In this document: positions 1-6,488 of the stretch, piece by piece
Layout of the letters: the number at the start of each line of letters is the position of its first letter
Position numbering within the stretch: the stretch's first letter is position 1
Assembly: GCF_009711475.1 (NCBI RefSeq)
Contig: NZ_SMMD01000749.1
Coordinates: forward strand, 1 to 7,148
DNA length: 7,148 bases
Direction of reading: 5' to 3'
Source: Fulvivirga aurantia
GTDB taxonomy: Bacteria > Bacteroidota > Bacteroidia > Cytophagales > Cyclobacteriaceae
Program-made: the position numbers and the translations under genes
Notes under the pieces: generated by a model
The model's database searches: none
Seen by the model: only the letters and a program-made list of their open reading frames with translations
What the model was told of the DNA's origin: nothing

Positions 1-822
1 ACCAAAAACCTCCAGTGAACTGGTATTTTTACCCACATCTTCGACAATAATGGTAGCCAGATGCTCATCAATTAGCCCCTGATTGGCTTTTACTTCAGAG
101 GGGTCTAAATAATCATTAAGGTATAATCTGGCAATGTCATCTAAAGTATCGAAGAGTCGGGTTGTGTCAGTATCATTAATTTGCTCTACCTGATACATAT
201 TATCATTATAAATTATGTCAAAGCTGTCGTCCTCCCGGCCAGGGTAGTGCATGGTAACTCGCTGCATGTTTCTCCAGTTGATATCAAACACTAATGGGTC
301 TCTCCATCCATTGGCATCTACAGTGAAAATACCAGCCAAATAGCTACGGTATCCCGGGATTTCTGTCAGGTAAATTTCCTCAGCATCTTCACTAGTCATA
401 TAAGTAAGTGACCTTGACTCGTCACCCAAAACATCAAATTTATGTACTTTCTCACCCTGCTGAAGAAAAGTCACTGAAGTGCCTGAGCTATGCATAGTCT
501 GTGATAAGCTATCAGCCTGCTGTTTTGCTACAGGCCTCCTCGCACTTACTTGTTTGGCAACAGCAAACAATACTTTTACACGCTGAGGGTCAGCCTTATG
601 TTTACCATTTACGCTCCACATACCTTTGGCATAGGTTAAAGTGACAGTTTCGGAAGGCAATTCTATGCGCACCTCATCTATTTGAGATACGTCATCGTAA
701 GCGAATAGTGATTTATCAACGTCAATCCTATCCTGATCTCCTGTTGTGAAATGTATGATCACGGCAACTGCGACCAATACGATTAATATTACAGCGAGTT
801 TTTTATTCTTCTTCTCCTGCAT
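1..822 (-). CDS. DUF4340-type membrane-anchored protein, fourth gene of the gldAFG operon (3' end outside window)
   Basis: The frame is open from an ATG at 822 to the window edge, giving 274 residues with the C-terminus missing. A short lysine-rich start (residues 3-8) precedes one hydrophobic helix at about 9-25. No cleavage site is evident, so the protein is probably an inner-membrane anchor with its bulk in the periplasm. The rest is a soluble alpha/beta region. Features resembling DUF4340 proteins are GMWSVNGKHKAD (67-78) followed by a helix, and a tract around 150-193 running from IYLTEIPGY into a WRDPLVFDINW segment. DUF4340 proteins are commonly encoded directly after GldG-type proteins, and that is the arrangement here: the ATG shares one base with the gldG stop (TAATG). 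There is no Shine-Dalgarno sequence, so translation probably depends on coupling to gldG. The molecular role of the family is unknown; an accessory subunit of the transporter is an inference. The family call rests on recalled pattern and context, not on a profile search. Confidence 0.8.
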   Translation of the reverse strand, partial: MQEKKNKKLAVILIVLVAVAVIIHFTTGDQDRIDVDKSLFAYDDVSQIDEVRIELPSETVTLTYAKGMWSVNGKHKADPQRVKVLFAVAKQVSARRPVAKQQADSLSQTMHSSGTSVTFLQQGEKVHKFDVLGDESRSLTYMTSEDAEEIYLTEIPGYRSYLAGIFTVDANGWRDPLVFDINWRNMQRVTMHYPGREDDSFDIIYNDNMYQVEQINDTDTTRLFDTLDDIARLYLNDYLDPSEVKANQGLIDEHLATIIVEDVGKNTSSLEVFG

Positions 823-2516
823 TATTGCTGTGTATCAAACTTTGAATACTTCTTCTTTCTGAGATAAAACCTAACCACACCGAATAAAAGCAACGCTACT
901 ATTGGCAAGACCAAATTGATCATTTGCCATTTAAGCTTTTCATTTTTCACTTTCACGGAGTCGAGCGGCCTGATTTTAACCTCCTTATTTCTTGCCAGAA
1001 TAAGTCCTGCATCTTCTACCATATAAGCGAGCGCATTCATCAGGAGTTCTTCATTGGCAAATGTTTCATTTAAAAATGGATCGTAACCCAAAGGTTGTGG
1101 TTGCCCCGTGTTAGGATTAATTTCATTTTTGGCAAGATCACCATCGCCAATTACAATCAGCTTTGCCTTAGATGATGATTCTGAAACAAAAGCTTCTTCC
1201 TCCACTCCTTCAGGCTTAAACCTATTCTTGTATAGTGATGTAAATCGACCCTCAAGCAACCAACCAAGTGGCACATTTTGTTGGTTAAACACCTCGGGAC
1301 CAAGGTTTTTTCTTAGGTCTTGTATAGAGACCTTTACAGGAGCTGTAACTGTTCGAGAATAGTCTGAAGTCATAAGCAAAGGCGTTTTCTTCACTCCTTT
1401 CAGCGCTACTGTATCTACAGAATTCATAAACCTACCCAGTACTGTATTCAAATTTTTTGTGACCGGGTGGTCAGCAAAGCGATTAATCACCGGAAAAAAT
1501 GGCCATGGCAATAAATTTACTTGTGGCTGATCACCCATATTACCCACCACAATTGGGTAAACACCTGATGTATTATCCTGCACGAGATCACTATTTACCC
1601 TAACTCCATACTTAAATAATTGATCATCAAGATTAAGCTCATATGGAAACGAAAAATTGTGTTCACTAGCTACACTGTCCATATTGACATTGAGCTTATC
1701 TATCAACATAAGCACACTCCCGCCAGACATGAGGTATTGATCTAAATGATATTTTTCTAATTCAGTAAATGGCTTGGTTGGCTTAGCTAAAATCAGGGCA
1801 TCCACTTTGTTCAATGCTTCATTAATGAGTACATCCCTCACATTGTACCGCTCATTTAATGCATTTCTAAACCCGGCCGTTTCGAGGGTAGTCAGGGTAC
1901 CATGCCCTTTGACAATGCCAACAGATTTACGTTCCAGACTCGTCAACTCCTTAATGGCTGACGCCAGCTCATATTCCACATTTTCTATCGACTGATTAAG
2001 CTTTTGCTCTGCTGATAGAGACTGATTTCCTTTTAAAAGCATCACGCCTTTTTCTGCTCCTCCATATGACACCAAGGCTCCGGGAAATACGAGTCGCTCG
2101 ATTCGCTGCCCATCCTGGTTATCAATAATGTTAGTTGGCTGTATGCCCTGTTGCATGAGCTGCCTCATAAATTCTCCTTTGGCCTTTTGACTCATAGCCA
2201 AAGTAGGATCATTGAAAGCGTATTGAATGTTTCTCCCGCTGTAGATGCGAAATTCTTCCAGCGTTTCTGCTATTGATTTTTTTAGTCGTTTAAACCCGGC
2301 ATTTAACTCACCATCGAGGTACACTTCAACATAAACCACATCATCCAACTCGCGGAGCATTTCTTTAGTGGGCTCTTTGATGCTATACCTGCCCTCTTCT
2401 GTGAGGTCTATACGTACAAAATATTCTTCAGCGATCATATTAAGCACTATGACCACCACAAGACCAATAGCCAGTTTTAAGAAATCTTCTAAACGTTTAC
2501 TTTTCCAGTTTACCAT
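822..2516 (-). CDS. gldG: GldG, gliding-motility-associated ABC transporter auxiliary/substrate-binding protein
   Basis: This 564-residue protein has the layout expected of GldG. An N-terminal membrane helix lies at about 12-28, followed by the RIDLTEEGRYSI segment (35-46) that marks the start of the GldG/PF09822-type periplasmic domain. A GATase-like subdomain around 197-275 contains IVKGHG (201-206) and a YLMSGGSVLMLID strand-turn (261-273). A C-terminal membrane helix sits at 532-551, followed by a basic tail. The large central part should be periplasmic. In Flavobacterium johnsoniae, GldG works with GldA and GldF as an ABC transporter needed for gliding; its substrate is unknown. The ATG overlaps the end of gldF by 7 nt, and the stop overlaps the next start by 1 nt. 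The protein could serve a GldG-like transporter unrelated to motility, since such cassettes also occur in non-gliding bacteria, but length and gene order favour true GldG. Confidence 0.92.
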   Translation of the reverse strand: MVNWKSKRLEDFLKLAIGLVVVIVLNMIAEEYFVRIDLTEEGRYSIKEPTKEMLRELDDVVYVEVYLDGELNAGFKRLKKSIAETLEEFRIYSGRNIQYAFNDPTLAMSQKAKGEFMRQLMQQGIQPTNIIDNQDGQRIERLVFPGALVSYGGAEKGVMLLKGNQSLSAEQKLNQSIENVEYELASAIKELTSLERKSVGIVKGHGTLTTLETAGFRNALNERYNVRDVLINEALNKVDALILAKPTKPFTELEKYHLDQYLMSGGSVLMLIDKLNVNMDSVASEHNFSFPYELNLDDQLFKYGVRVNSDLVQDNTSGVYPIVVGNMGDQPQVNLLPWPFFPVINRFADHPVTKNLNTVLGRFMNSVDTVALKGVKKTPLLMTSDYSRTVTAPVKVSIQDLRKNLGPEVFNQQNVPLGWLLEGRFTSLYKNRFKPEGVEEEAFVSESSSKAKLIVIGDGDLAKNEINPNTGQPQPLGYDPFLNETFANEELLMNALAYMVEDAGLILARNKEVKIRPLDSVKVKNEKLKWQMINLVLPIVALLLFGVVRFYLRKKKYSKFDTQQ

Positions 2517-3238
2517 CTACGACTGCCTAAAACTAGTTTTGTGAGTAATAACATGACGGTGATTACACTTAAGAAATGAATGATATTTCTCGTATCTAAT
2601 AATCCTTTGCTCATCGCTCTATAATGATAGGCAAGGCCTAATTGCTCCAAAAATAATGACAGCGACCCCCAGACATTTACCGCAGCCATCGATTCAAGCC
2701 CCGAGTACAGGATAAAACATAAAAAAACCGCTACAATAAATGATACGATCTGATTGGTGCTAATCAGTGAGGAAAACACACCTATTGCTGTAAATACACT
2801 ACCTAACAACAAAAGACCTATGTAGGAACCGGCAACACCAGCACTATCTACATTACCCACAGGATTACCCAACTGATAAACCGAATAGTAATAGATGAGT
2901 GTAGGCACAAGTGCAAAAACAACCAACACGACACCAGACAGGTATTTACCTAAAATAATCTGCCAATCATTGAGAGGTTTTGTGAGTAGTAGCTCAAGTG
3001 TTCCTGCTTTTTTCTCTTCCGCAAACATGCGCATTGTTATGGCCGGTATCAGAAACATAAACACAAATGGGCCAAGTGCAAATAATGTCTCCATATCTGC
3101 ATACCCATATGCCAAAACAGAAGTTTCGGGAAACACCCACATGAGTAGACCTATGCCTGTGAGAAAAACGCTTACCACTACATAAGCGATTAGAGAATTT
3201 AAAAAACTACTTACCTCTCTGGATAGTATTTGAAACAT
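2510..3238 (-). CDS. gldF: GldF, ABC-2-type permease of the gliding-associated transporter
   Basis: This 242-residue, very hydrophobic protein is the length usual for GldF. About six membrane helices are visible near residues 14-35, 53-70, 98-118, 138-158, 164-180 and 219-237. Between helices 2 and 3 lies the conserved ABC-2 cytoplasmic segment, MRMFAEEKKAGTLELLLTKP (69-88), whose E..KK.GTLELL core is typical of permeases that dock on a GldA-type ATPase. The start is fixed by TAATG overlap with the gldA stop: ATG at 3238, stop completed at 3240. The C-terminus (GSRRW) overlaps the gldG start by 7 nt. It should form the membrane pore, probably as a dimer, of the GldA-GldF-GldG transporter. An ABC-2 permease of another system is the alternative, but the adjacent gldG makes that unlikely. 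Confidence 0.93.
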   Translation of the reverse strand: MFQILSREVSSFLNSLIAYVVVSVFLTGIGLLMWVFPETSVLAYGYADMETLFALGPFVFMFLIPAITMRMFAEEKKAGTLELLLTKPLNDWQIILGKYLSGVVLVVFALVPTLIYYYSVYQLGNPVGNVDSAGVAGSYIGLLLLGSVFTAIGVFSSLISTNQIVSFIVAVFLCFILYSGLESMAAVNVWGSLSLFLEQLGLAYHYRAMSKGLLDTRNIIHFLSVITVMLLLTKLVLGSRRW

Positions 3239-4161
3239 TAGGTATTGTCTGATTTAGTCAAATCCTGAAAGATATTTTCCATAGTGACCTCTTCCTGAGA
3301 CATGCCCACAAGGGTCACTTCATTTTCGGTGGCAAACTTAAAAATAGATGGTCGTATATCCATAGATGGGTCACTGCTCAAGGTAAATTTACCATCCTGC
3401 AAATGCTTCACTTCTTTTACGCCATCAATCACTTTCAACTTCTTAGCATCAACAACTTCTGAAAATTCTACATGCACAATCACAACCTTCTTAGCGCTGG
3501 TTTTTAGCTGCTCTATAGCATCATTGGCCACAAGTTTCCCATTATTAATTACCACTACACGATCGCAAAGGGCCTGCACCTCCTGCATTATGTGTGTACT
3601 AAAAATGACGGTTTTATCTTTACTTATTGCCTTTATAAGATTTCTAATTTCAATGATCTGATTGGGATCCAGACCGGTGGTGGGCTCATCTAGAATAAGC
3701 ACTTTAGGATCGTGTATCAATGCCTGAGCCAGACCTACACGTTGTCTATAACCTTTAGAAAGCGCCTCTATTTTTTTATTTTGCTCTTTGGTAAGTCCGC
3801 AAAGCACCACGATTTCATCAATTCTATTATTGAGTCTTTTGCCTGATAACTGGTGCAGACCACCAACAAAGGAGAGATACTCTCTCACATACATCTCCAG
3901 GTACAGGGGGTTGTGCTCCGGCAAATAGCCAATACTTGCTCTTACCTTTTCTGGCTCACTTTCAACATCAAACCCGCAAACCTCTACCCTACCGGACGTA
4001 GGTGGTAGATAGGTAGTGGCAATCTTCATTGTGGTGGATTTGCCAGCACCATTTGGACCGAGAAAACCTAATATCTGACCTTCTTTCGCCTCAAACGAAA
4101 CCGAGTCGATAGCTTTCTGTTCTCCGAAAATTTTTGTGAGATTGGTTACTCTTACTGACAT
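3238..4161 (-). CDS. gldA: GldA, ATP-binding subunit of the gliding-associated ABC transporter
   Basis: This 307-residue ABC ATPase has all catalytic motifs intact. Walker A is GPNGAGKST at 35-43, the ABC signature is LSKGYRQRVG at 134-143, Walker B is VLILDEP at 154-160 with catalytic Glu159, the D-loop follows (TTGLDP), and the switch histidine is His190 in FSTH. The Q-loop region reads GYLPEHNPLY (78-87), with Glu at position 82 where many ABC proteins have Gln; this variant is common in GldA-like and other ABC-2 ATPases. A C-terminal extension of about 90 residues follows the ABC domain and ends in MENIFQDL, as in exporter ATPases of this class. It should sit on the cytoplasmic face and power GldF. 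It is the first gene of the operon, with a consensus promoter immediately upstream. In F. johnsoniae gldA lies apart from gldFG; here all are contiguous. Confidence 0.92.
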   Translation of the reverse strand: MSVRVTNLTKIFGEQKAIDSVSFEAKEGQILGFLGPNGAGKSTTMKIATTYLPPTSGRVEVCGFDVESEPEKVRASIGYLPEHNPLYLEMYVREYLSFVGGLHQLSGKRLNNRIDEIVVLCGLTKEQNKKIEALSKGYRQRVGLAQALIHDPKVLILDEPTTGLDPNQIIEIRNLIKAISKDKTVIFSTHIMQEVQALCDRVVVINNGKLVANDAIEQLKTSAKKVVIVHVEFSEVVDAKKLKVIDGVKEVKHLQDGKFTLSSDPSMDIRPSIFKFATENEVTLVGMSQEEVTMENIFQDLTKSDNT

Positions 4162-4177
4162 AGCACTGAATCAACGA

Positions 4178-4209
4178 CAAATCTAATTAACTCAATACAA
4201 CAATGGCAA
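4178..4209 (-). promoter_or_regulatory. Predicted Bacteroidota-type promoter for gldA-gldF-gldG-DUF4340
   Basis: On the minus strand, TAGATTTG (4185 to 4178) matches the Bacteroidota -7 consensus TAnnTTTG exactly. A TTG (4209 to 4207) lies 21 bases upstream, within the 17-23 spacing reported for the -33 element. Transcription would begin near 4174, leaving a leader of about a dozen bases before the gldA ATG at 4161, with no Shine-Dalgarno sequence. The consensus is established for the phylum; its use here is inferred from sequence alone. Confidence 0.5.
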
Positions 4210-4266
4210 CAATTTTGATTAATATGGCTCGGCTCAGGTTTTACGAAAAGTAATCTTATAGTAAAT

Positions 4267-4320
4267 TAGTCGCAGCATTTTTGGGAACTTTGCAAAGACA
4301 AGTAGTCGTTTAAAGCATTT
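4267..4320 (+). repeat. Imperfect direct repeat TAGTCG..AGCATTT upstream of the thioredoxin-fold gene
   Basis: Two copies of a bipartite motif lie in the leader region: TAGTCG, one base, AGCATTT (4267-4280), and TAGTCG, five bases, AGCATTT (4303-4320). Thirteen bases are shared between the copies, which start 36 bases apart and flank the weak -7 candidate at 4285-4292. The repeat is plain in the sequence. A regulatory role is only a possibility, and the differing internal spacing argues against a simple operator. Confidence 0.4.
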
Positions 4321-4333
4321 ACAATTTGAAGCA

Positions 4334-5752
4334 ATGACATTATACAAGTACGTAGTAGCTATCTCTTTATTTATAATATCTTTTACCAGCCACGGCCAAA
4401 CAGGTTATGATCTCAAATTTGAGATTAGTGGATTAGCCGACACGACAGTGCTGCTAGGTAATTTCTTTGGCGAAAGCACTTACGTGAAAGATACAGCCAT
4501 GGCAAATGCCAATGGTGAGTTTAGTTTTCAAGGTAATGAGACACTAGAAAAAGGAATCTATTTTCTTGTATTAGGCAAAACGAGGTTATTTGATTTTCCC
4601 ATAGGCGATGATCAGCATTTTACGCTTAAAGCTAACAAGCCTGATTATGTGCTCAATATGCAGGTGTCAGGAGATAAGGATAACAAACTGTATTTCAATG
4701 ACTTAAAATACAACGCAGAAAGAAATAAGGAAGCTCAACCTTTTATAGAGATCATAAGAGACAGCACCTCAGCACCAGATGAACTAGCTGGTGCAAGGGA
4801 AGCCCTGGATGCGTTGAATACAAAAGTAATGGCCCATCAGCAGGAGCTCATTGATGCGCACCCTGATGCAATTATTTCTAAAATACACAAAGCCAATAAG
4901 CGCATTGAGGTACCGGAAGCACCGGAAGGAACAGACGAGCAGACTTATAAATACAATTATTACAAATCGCACTATTGGGATTATTTCGACCTATCTGATC
5001 CGGTGATGCTCAGGCTGGCCAATCCTGTTTATCAGGAAAAATACAACAACTACTTAGACAAGCTCGTCTTGCAGCAGCCCGACTCCCTCATCAAAGAAAT
5101 CGATGCTCTTGTGGCTCAAGCAAAGACAAACCAGGATACTTATAAATATGCAGTGTGGACGGCAGTGATTAAATACCAGTACCCTGAAATAATGGGCTTA
5201 GACAAGGTTTATGTTCACCTTTTTGATAAGTATTTTGCTTCAGGAGAAATGGATTATTGGGCAAATAATCAATTGAAAAACAATTTACGAGACCGTGCAG
5301 ATCAACTGCGAAATAGCCTTGTGGGTAATAAAGCGCCAAACCTAATCATGCAGGATCAAAACCTGCAGAGACGTGTACTCTATGATATACCCAATGCCTA
5401 CACCGTAATTTATTTCTTTGACCCGGACTGCGGGCATTGCAAGAAAGAGACCCCTAAACTGGTTAAGTTTTATAATGAGACAGATTTTGATGTAGAGGTA
5501 TTTGCAGTATCTGCAGACACATCTTTGGTTAAAATGAAGGACTATATTAAAGACATGGACATGAATTGGGTAACCGTAAATGGTCCGAGAACTTTTACAC
5601 AACCCTACCAGACTTTATATGATGCTACGACTACTCCTACAATTTATGTATTGGACAGAGATAAGAAGATCATAGCCAAAAAGCTTCCCGCTGAGCGATT
5701 AGAAGAGTTTTTAACTCGATATGAGGCCATTGAGGAGAAAAATAAGCCATAG
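4334..5752 (+). CDS. Exported TlpA/ResA-like thioredoxin-fold protein with DUF4369-type N-terminal region
   Basis: This 472-residue protein begins with a signal peptide: a Lys at 5, a hydrophobic core at about 7-17, and probable signal peptidase I cleavage after Gly21 (TSHG|Q). There is no lipobox cysteine. The N-terminal region (about 25-115) has the beta-rich pattern of DUF4369, with GEFSFQGN at 61-68 and KGIYFLVL at 73-80. A helical linker follows (about 120-330; DUF5106-like by recollection). The C-terminal thioredoxin domain (about 331-465) opens with GNKAPNLIM, carries the redox motif CGHC at 366-369 in FFDPDCGHCKKETP, and has the cis-proline at 435 (TTTPTIYVLD). It should act in the periplasm in disulfide reduction, exchange or isomerisation. 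Many such proteins in this phylum are of unknown substrate. It is transcribed divergently from gldA and appears monocistronic. The leader lacks a Shine-Dalgarno sequence. A link to gliding is not supported beyond proximity. Confidence 0.88.
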   Translation: MTLYKYVVAISLFIISFTSHGQTGYDLKFEISGLADTTVLLGNFFGESTYVKDTAMANANGEFSFQGNETLEKGIYFLVLGKTRLFDFPIGDDQHFTLKANKPDYVLNMQVSGDKDNKLYFNDLKYNAERNKEAQPFIEIIRDSTSAPDELAGAREALDALNTKVMAHQQELIDAHPDAIISKIHKANKRIEVPEAPEGTDEQTYKYNYYKSHYWDYFDLSDPVMLRLANPVYQEKYNNYLDKLVLQQPDSLIKEIDALVAQAKTNQDTYKYAVWTAVIKYQYPEIMGLDKVYVHLFDKYFASGEMDYWANNQLKNNLRDRADQLRNSLVGNKAPNLIMQDQNLQRRVLYDIPNAYTVIYFFDPDCGHCKKETPKLVKFYNETDFDVEVFAVSADTSLVKMKDYIKDMDMNWVTVNGPRTFTQPYQTLYDATTTPTIYVLDRDKKIIAKKLPAERLEEFLTRYEAIEEKNKP

Positions 5753-5764
5753 ATGTGACTAAAC

Positions 5765-5795
5765 TTTGTTGATTTGTTGACGTAAAGTATTTTTA
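5765..5795 (+). promoter_or_regulatory. Predicted Bacteroidota-type promoter for the 153-residue protein gene
   Basis: TTTG (5765-5768) and TATTTTTA (5788-5795) are 19 bases apart. They fit the -33 and -7 elements with one mismatch, the final A instead of G in TAnnTTTG. Transcription would begin near 5800, giving an A-rich leader of about 26 bases before the ATG at 5826, as is usual in this phylum. The -7 element lies inside a small inverted repeat (5775-5800). Confidence 0.4.
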
Positions 5796-5800
5796 CAACA
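5775..5800. repeat. Bulged inverted repeat between the thioredoxin-fold gene and the 153-residue gene
   Basis: TGTT (5775-5778) and GTAAA (5782-5786) pair with TTTAC (5792-5796) and AACA (5797-5800). This gives nine pairs with a three-base bulge and a five-base loop. It is AT-rich and lacks a T-tract, so it is a poor intrinsic terminator for the upstream gene. Because it covers the predicted -7 element, an operator is an alternative reading; chance in AT-rich DNA is also possible. Confidence 0.35.
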
Positions 5801-5825
5801 GGTTAAAACTCAAAAACAAAACAAC

Positions 5826-6287
5826 ATGTCATTTATAAGTAAAATCTTCGGTAAGAAGAAAAAGTCGTTTAAAGCTACGTGCGATATAAGCAATGAGCCG
5901 ATTGAAAAAGGCTTTGGCTATTTACTCACCACCTCAGAGGTTGTAAAGTCAAGAAAATTTTGGGATAATATCATGACAGAGCCTGAGACGATGTCATACA
6001 CTATTTCTCATTTTAAAAACCAGGACAATACAGCCACTCAAATGAGGTCTATGATATTCGACAAGCACAGCACGGTTGACAAACCCTGGATGGTTTCTGA
6101 CTCTTACATCCATCTCTTTGATGTGGATAAATCAAAGGCCCGACATATGGCTAACGATTGGTGGGAAAACGAAGGCAATTTTGAACCCGCAAACTCCGGA
6201 GCTGCTTTGAGCACTTTAGATGATAAAGAGTATCAGAATATAAAGCAGTATGCCATCATGGAAGCAGGAAGAGAGAGAGTAGCTTAG
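5826..6287 (+). CDS. Hypothetical 153-residue soluble protein, family not recognised
   Basis: I do not recognise this protein with certainty. It starts with a short amphipathic, strongly basic segment (SFISKIFGKKKKSFK, 2-16), followed by CDISNEPIEKGFGYLLTTSEVV (first residue Cys19) and KFW (44-46). The stretch 'C....pI....GYLLTT..VV.S..FW' gives an impression of a conserved module that, in relatives I vaguely recall, carries paired cysteines; only one cysteine is present here, so metal binding is doubtful. The middle has a hydrophobic segment SYIHLFDVDKSKA (93-105) and a WW pair at 112-113. There is no signal peptide or membrane helix, so it is probably cytoplasmic, and the basic N-terminus could touch nucleic acid or membrane. 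The ATG is preceded by an A-rich leader without a Shine-Dalgarno sequence. It has its own candidate promoter and ends one base from a convergent gene. Coding is supported by composition, start context and fit between neighbours. Confidence 0.8.
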   Translation: MSFISKIFGKKKKSFKATCDISNEPIEKGFGYLLTTSEVVKSRKFWDNIMTEPETMSYTISHFKNQDNTATQMRSMIFDKHSTVDKPWMVSDSYIHLFDVDKSKARHMANDWWENEGNFEPANSGAALSTLDDKEYQNIKQYAIMEAGRERVA

Positions 6288-6293
6288 GCTACT
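6278..6293. terminator. Small hairpin spanning both convergent stop codons, possible bidirectional terminator
   Basis: AGTAGC (6278-6283) and GCTACT (6288-6293) form a perfect six-base-pair stem around a TTAG loop. The plus-strand stop (TAG, 6285-6287) and the minus-strand stop (complement of 6289-6291) both fall inside it. No T-tract follows on either strand, so efficient intrinsic termination is doubtful. It is the only candidate between the two converging transcripts. Confidence 0.3.
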
Positions 6294-6471
6294 GCTCGAT
6301 CGAGACGGCTGAGAACTCTACCAACTCTGTTTGCTCAAATCGATAGCTAATTTTTATAGGATTGCAACACACTTCGCAATCTTCGATGTAAGTCTGTGCG
6401 CTCACAGAAGGGTCTAGCAACATCGATATCTCAGCATTGCAATAAGGGCAGAGAAACAGGTGCTCAAACAT
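6289..6471 (-). CDS. CPXCG-motif cysteine-rich small protein
   Basis: This 60-residue protein matches the small CPXCG-type cysteine-rich family. CPYC is at 8-11, an acidic/serine-rich middle includes LLDPSVSAQTYIEDC (18-32), and a second cluster CEVCCNPI lies at 32-39. Four of the five cysteines (8, 11, 32 and 35 or 36) are placed to bind one zinc ion in a ribbon-type fold. The first motif reads CPYCN rather than CPxCG, while the YIEDC.VCCNPI half is strongly typical. Family function is unknown. The start lies 17 nt after the stop of the upstream dehydrogenase gene, so the two are probably cotranscribed. There is no Shine-Dalgarno sequence. Its 3' end converges with the 153-residue gene, with one base between stops. 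Confidence 0.85.
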   Translation of the reverse strand: MFEHLFLCPYCNAEISMLLDPSVSAQTYIEDCEVCCNPIKISYRFEQTELVEFSAVSIEQ

Positions 6472-6488
6472 AAAAGTAGATTTTAATC

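Larger units (their letters stand above)
4162..4333. other. Divergent intergenic region between gldA and the thioredoxin-fold gene
   Basis: These 172 noncoding bases must carry the promoters for both diverging genes. The gldA side has a full consensus promoter. On the plus side the best -7 candidate is GAACTTTG (4285-4292), with one mismatch to TAnnTTTG and no TTG at the right distance, so that promoter remains uncertain. Other local structure includes a direct repeat CAACAAT (4198-4204 and 4207-4213), a tandem GGCTC (4226-4235), and the larger imperfect direct repeat listed separately. No RNA gene or riboswitch fold was recognised. Confidence 0.7.

Noticed and set aside
1108..1362. Plus-strand open frame of 84 codons inside gldG
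   Set aside because: It is antisense to a well-supported gene, has a serine-rich low-information product and no start context; a shadow frame.
2895..3185. Plus-strand open frame of 96 codons inside gldF
   Set aside because: It is antisense to the permease and its composition reflects the reverse of hydrophobic codons; no independent support.
3302..3661. Plus-strand open frame of 119 codons inside gldA
   Set aside because: It is the complement of a catalytically intact ABC ATPase, with no family resemblance in its Ser/Thr/Leu-rich product.
4285..4292. GAACTTTG as a firm promoter for the thioredoxin-fold gene
   Set aside because: It has one mismatch to TAnnTTTG and no TTG at 17-23 bases upstream, so it was mentioned but not called as a promoter.
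4320..4328. TACAATTTG as a -7 element
   Set aside because: The spacing within the element is one base too long, and it lies only five bases before the start codon.
5342..5602. Minus-strand open frame of 86 codons inside the thioredoxin domain
   Set aside because: It overlaps the CGHC-encoding region of a clear gene on the other strand; no promoter, start context or family pattern.
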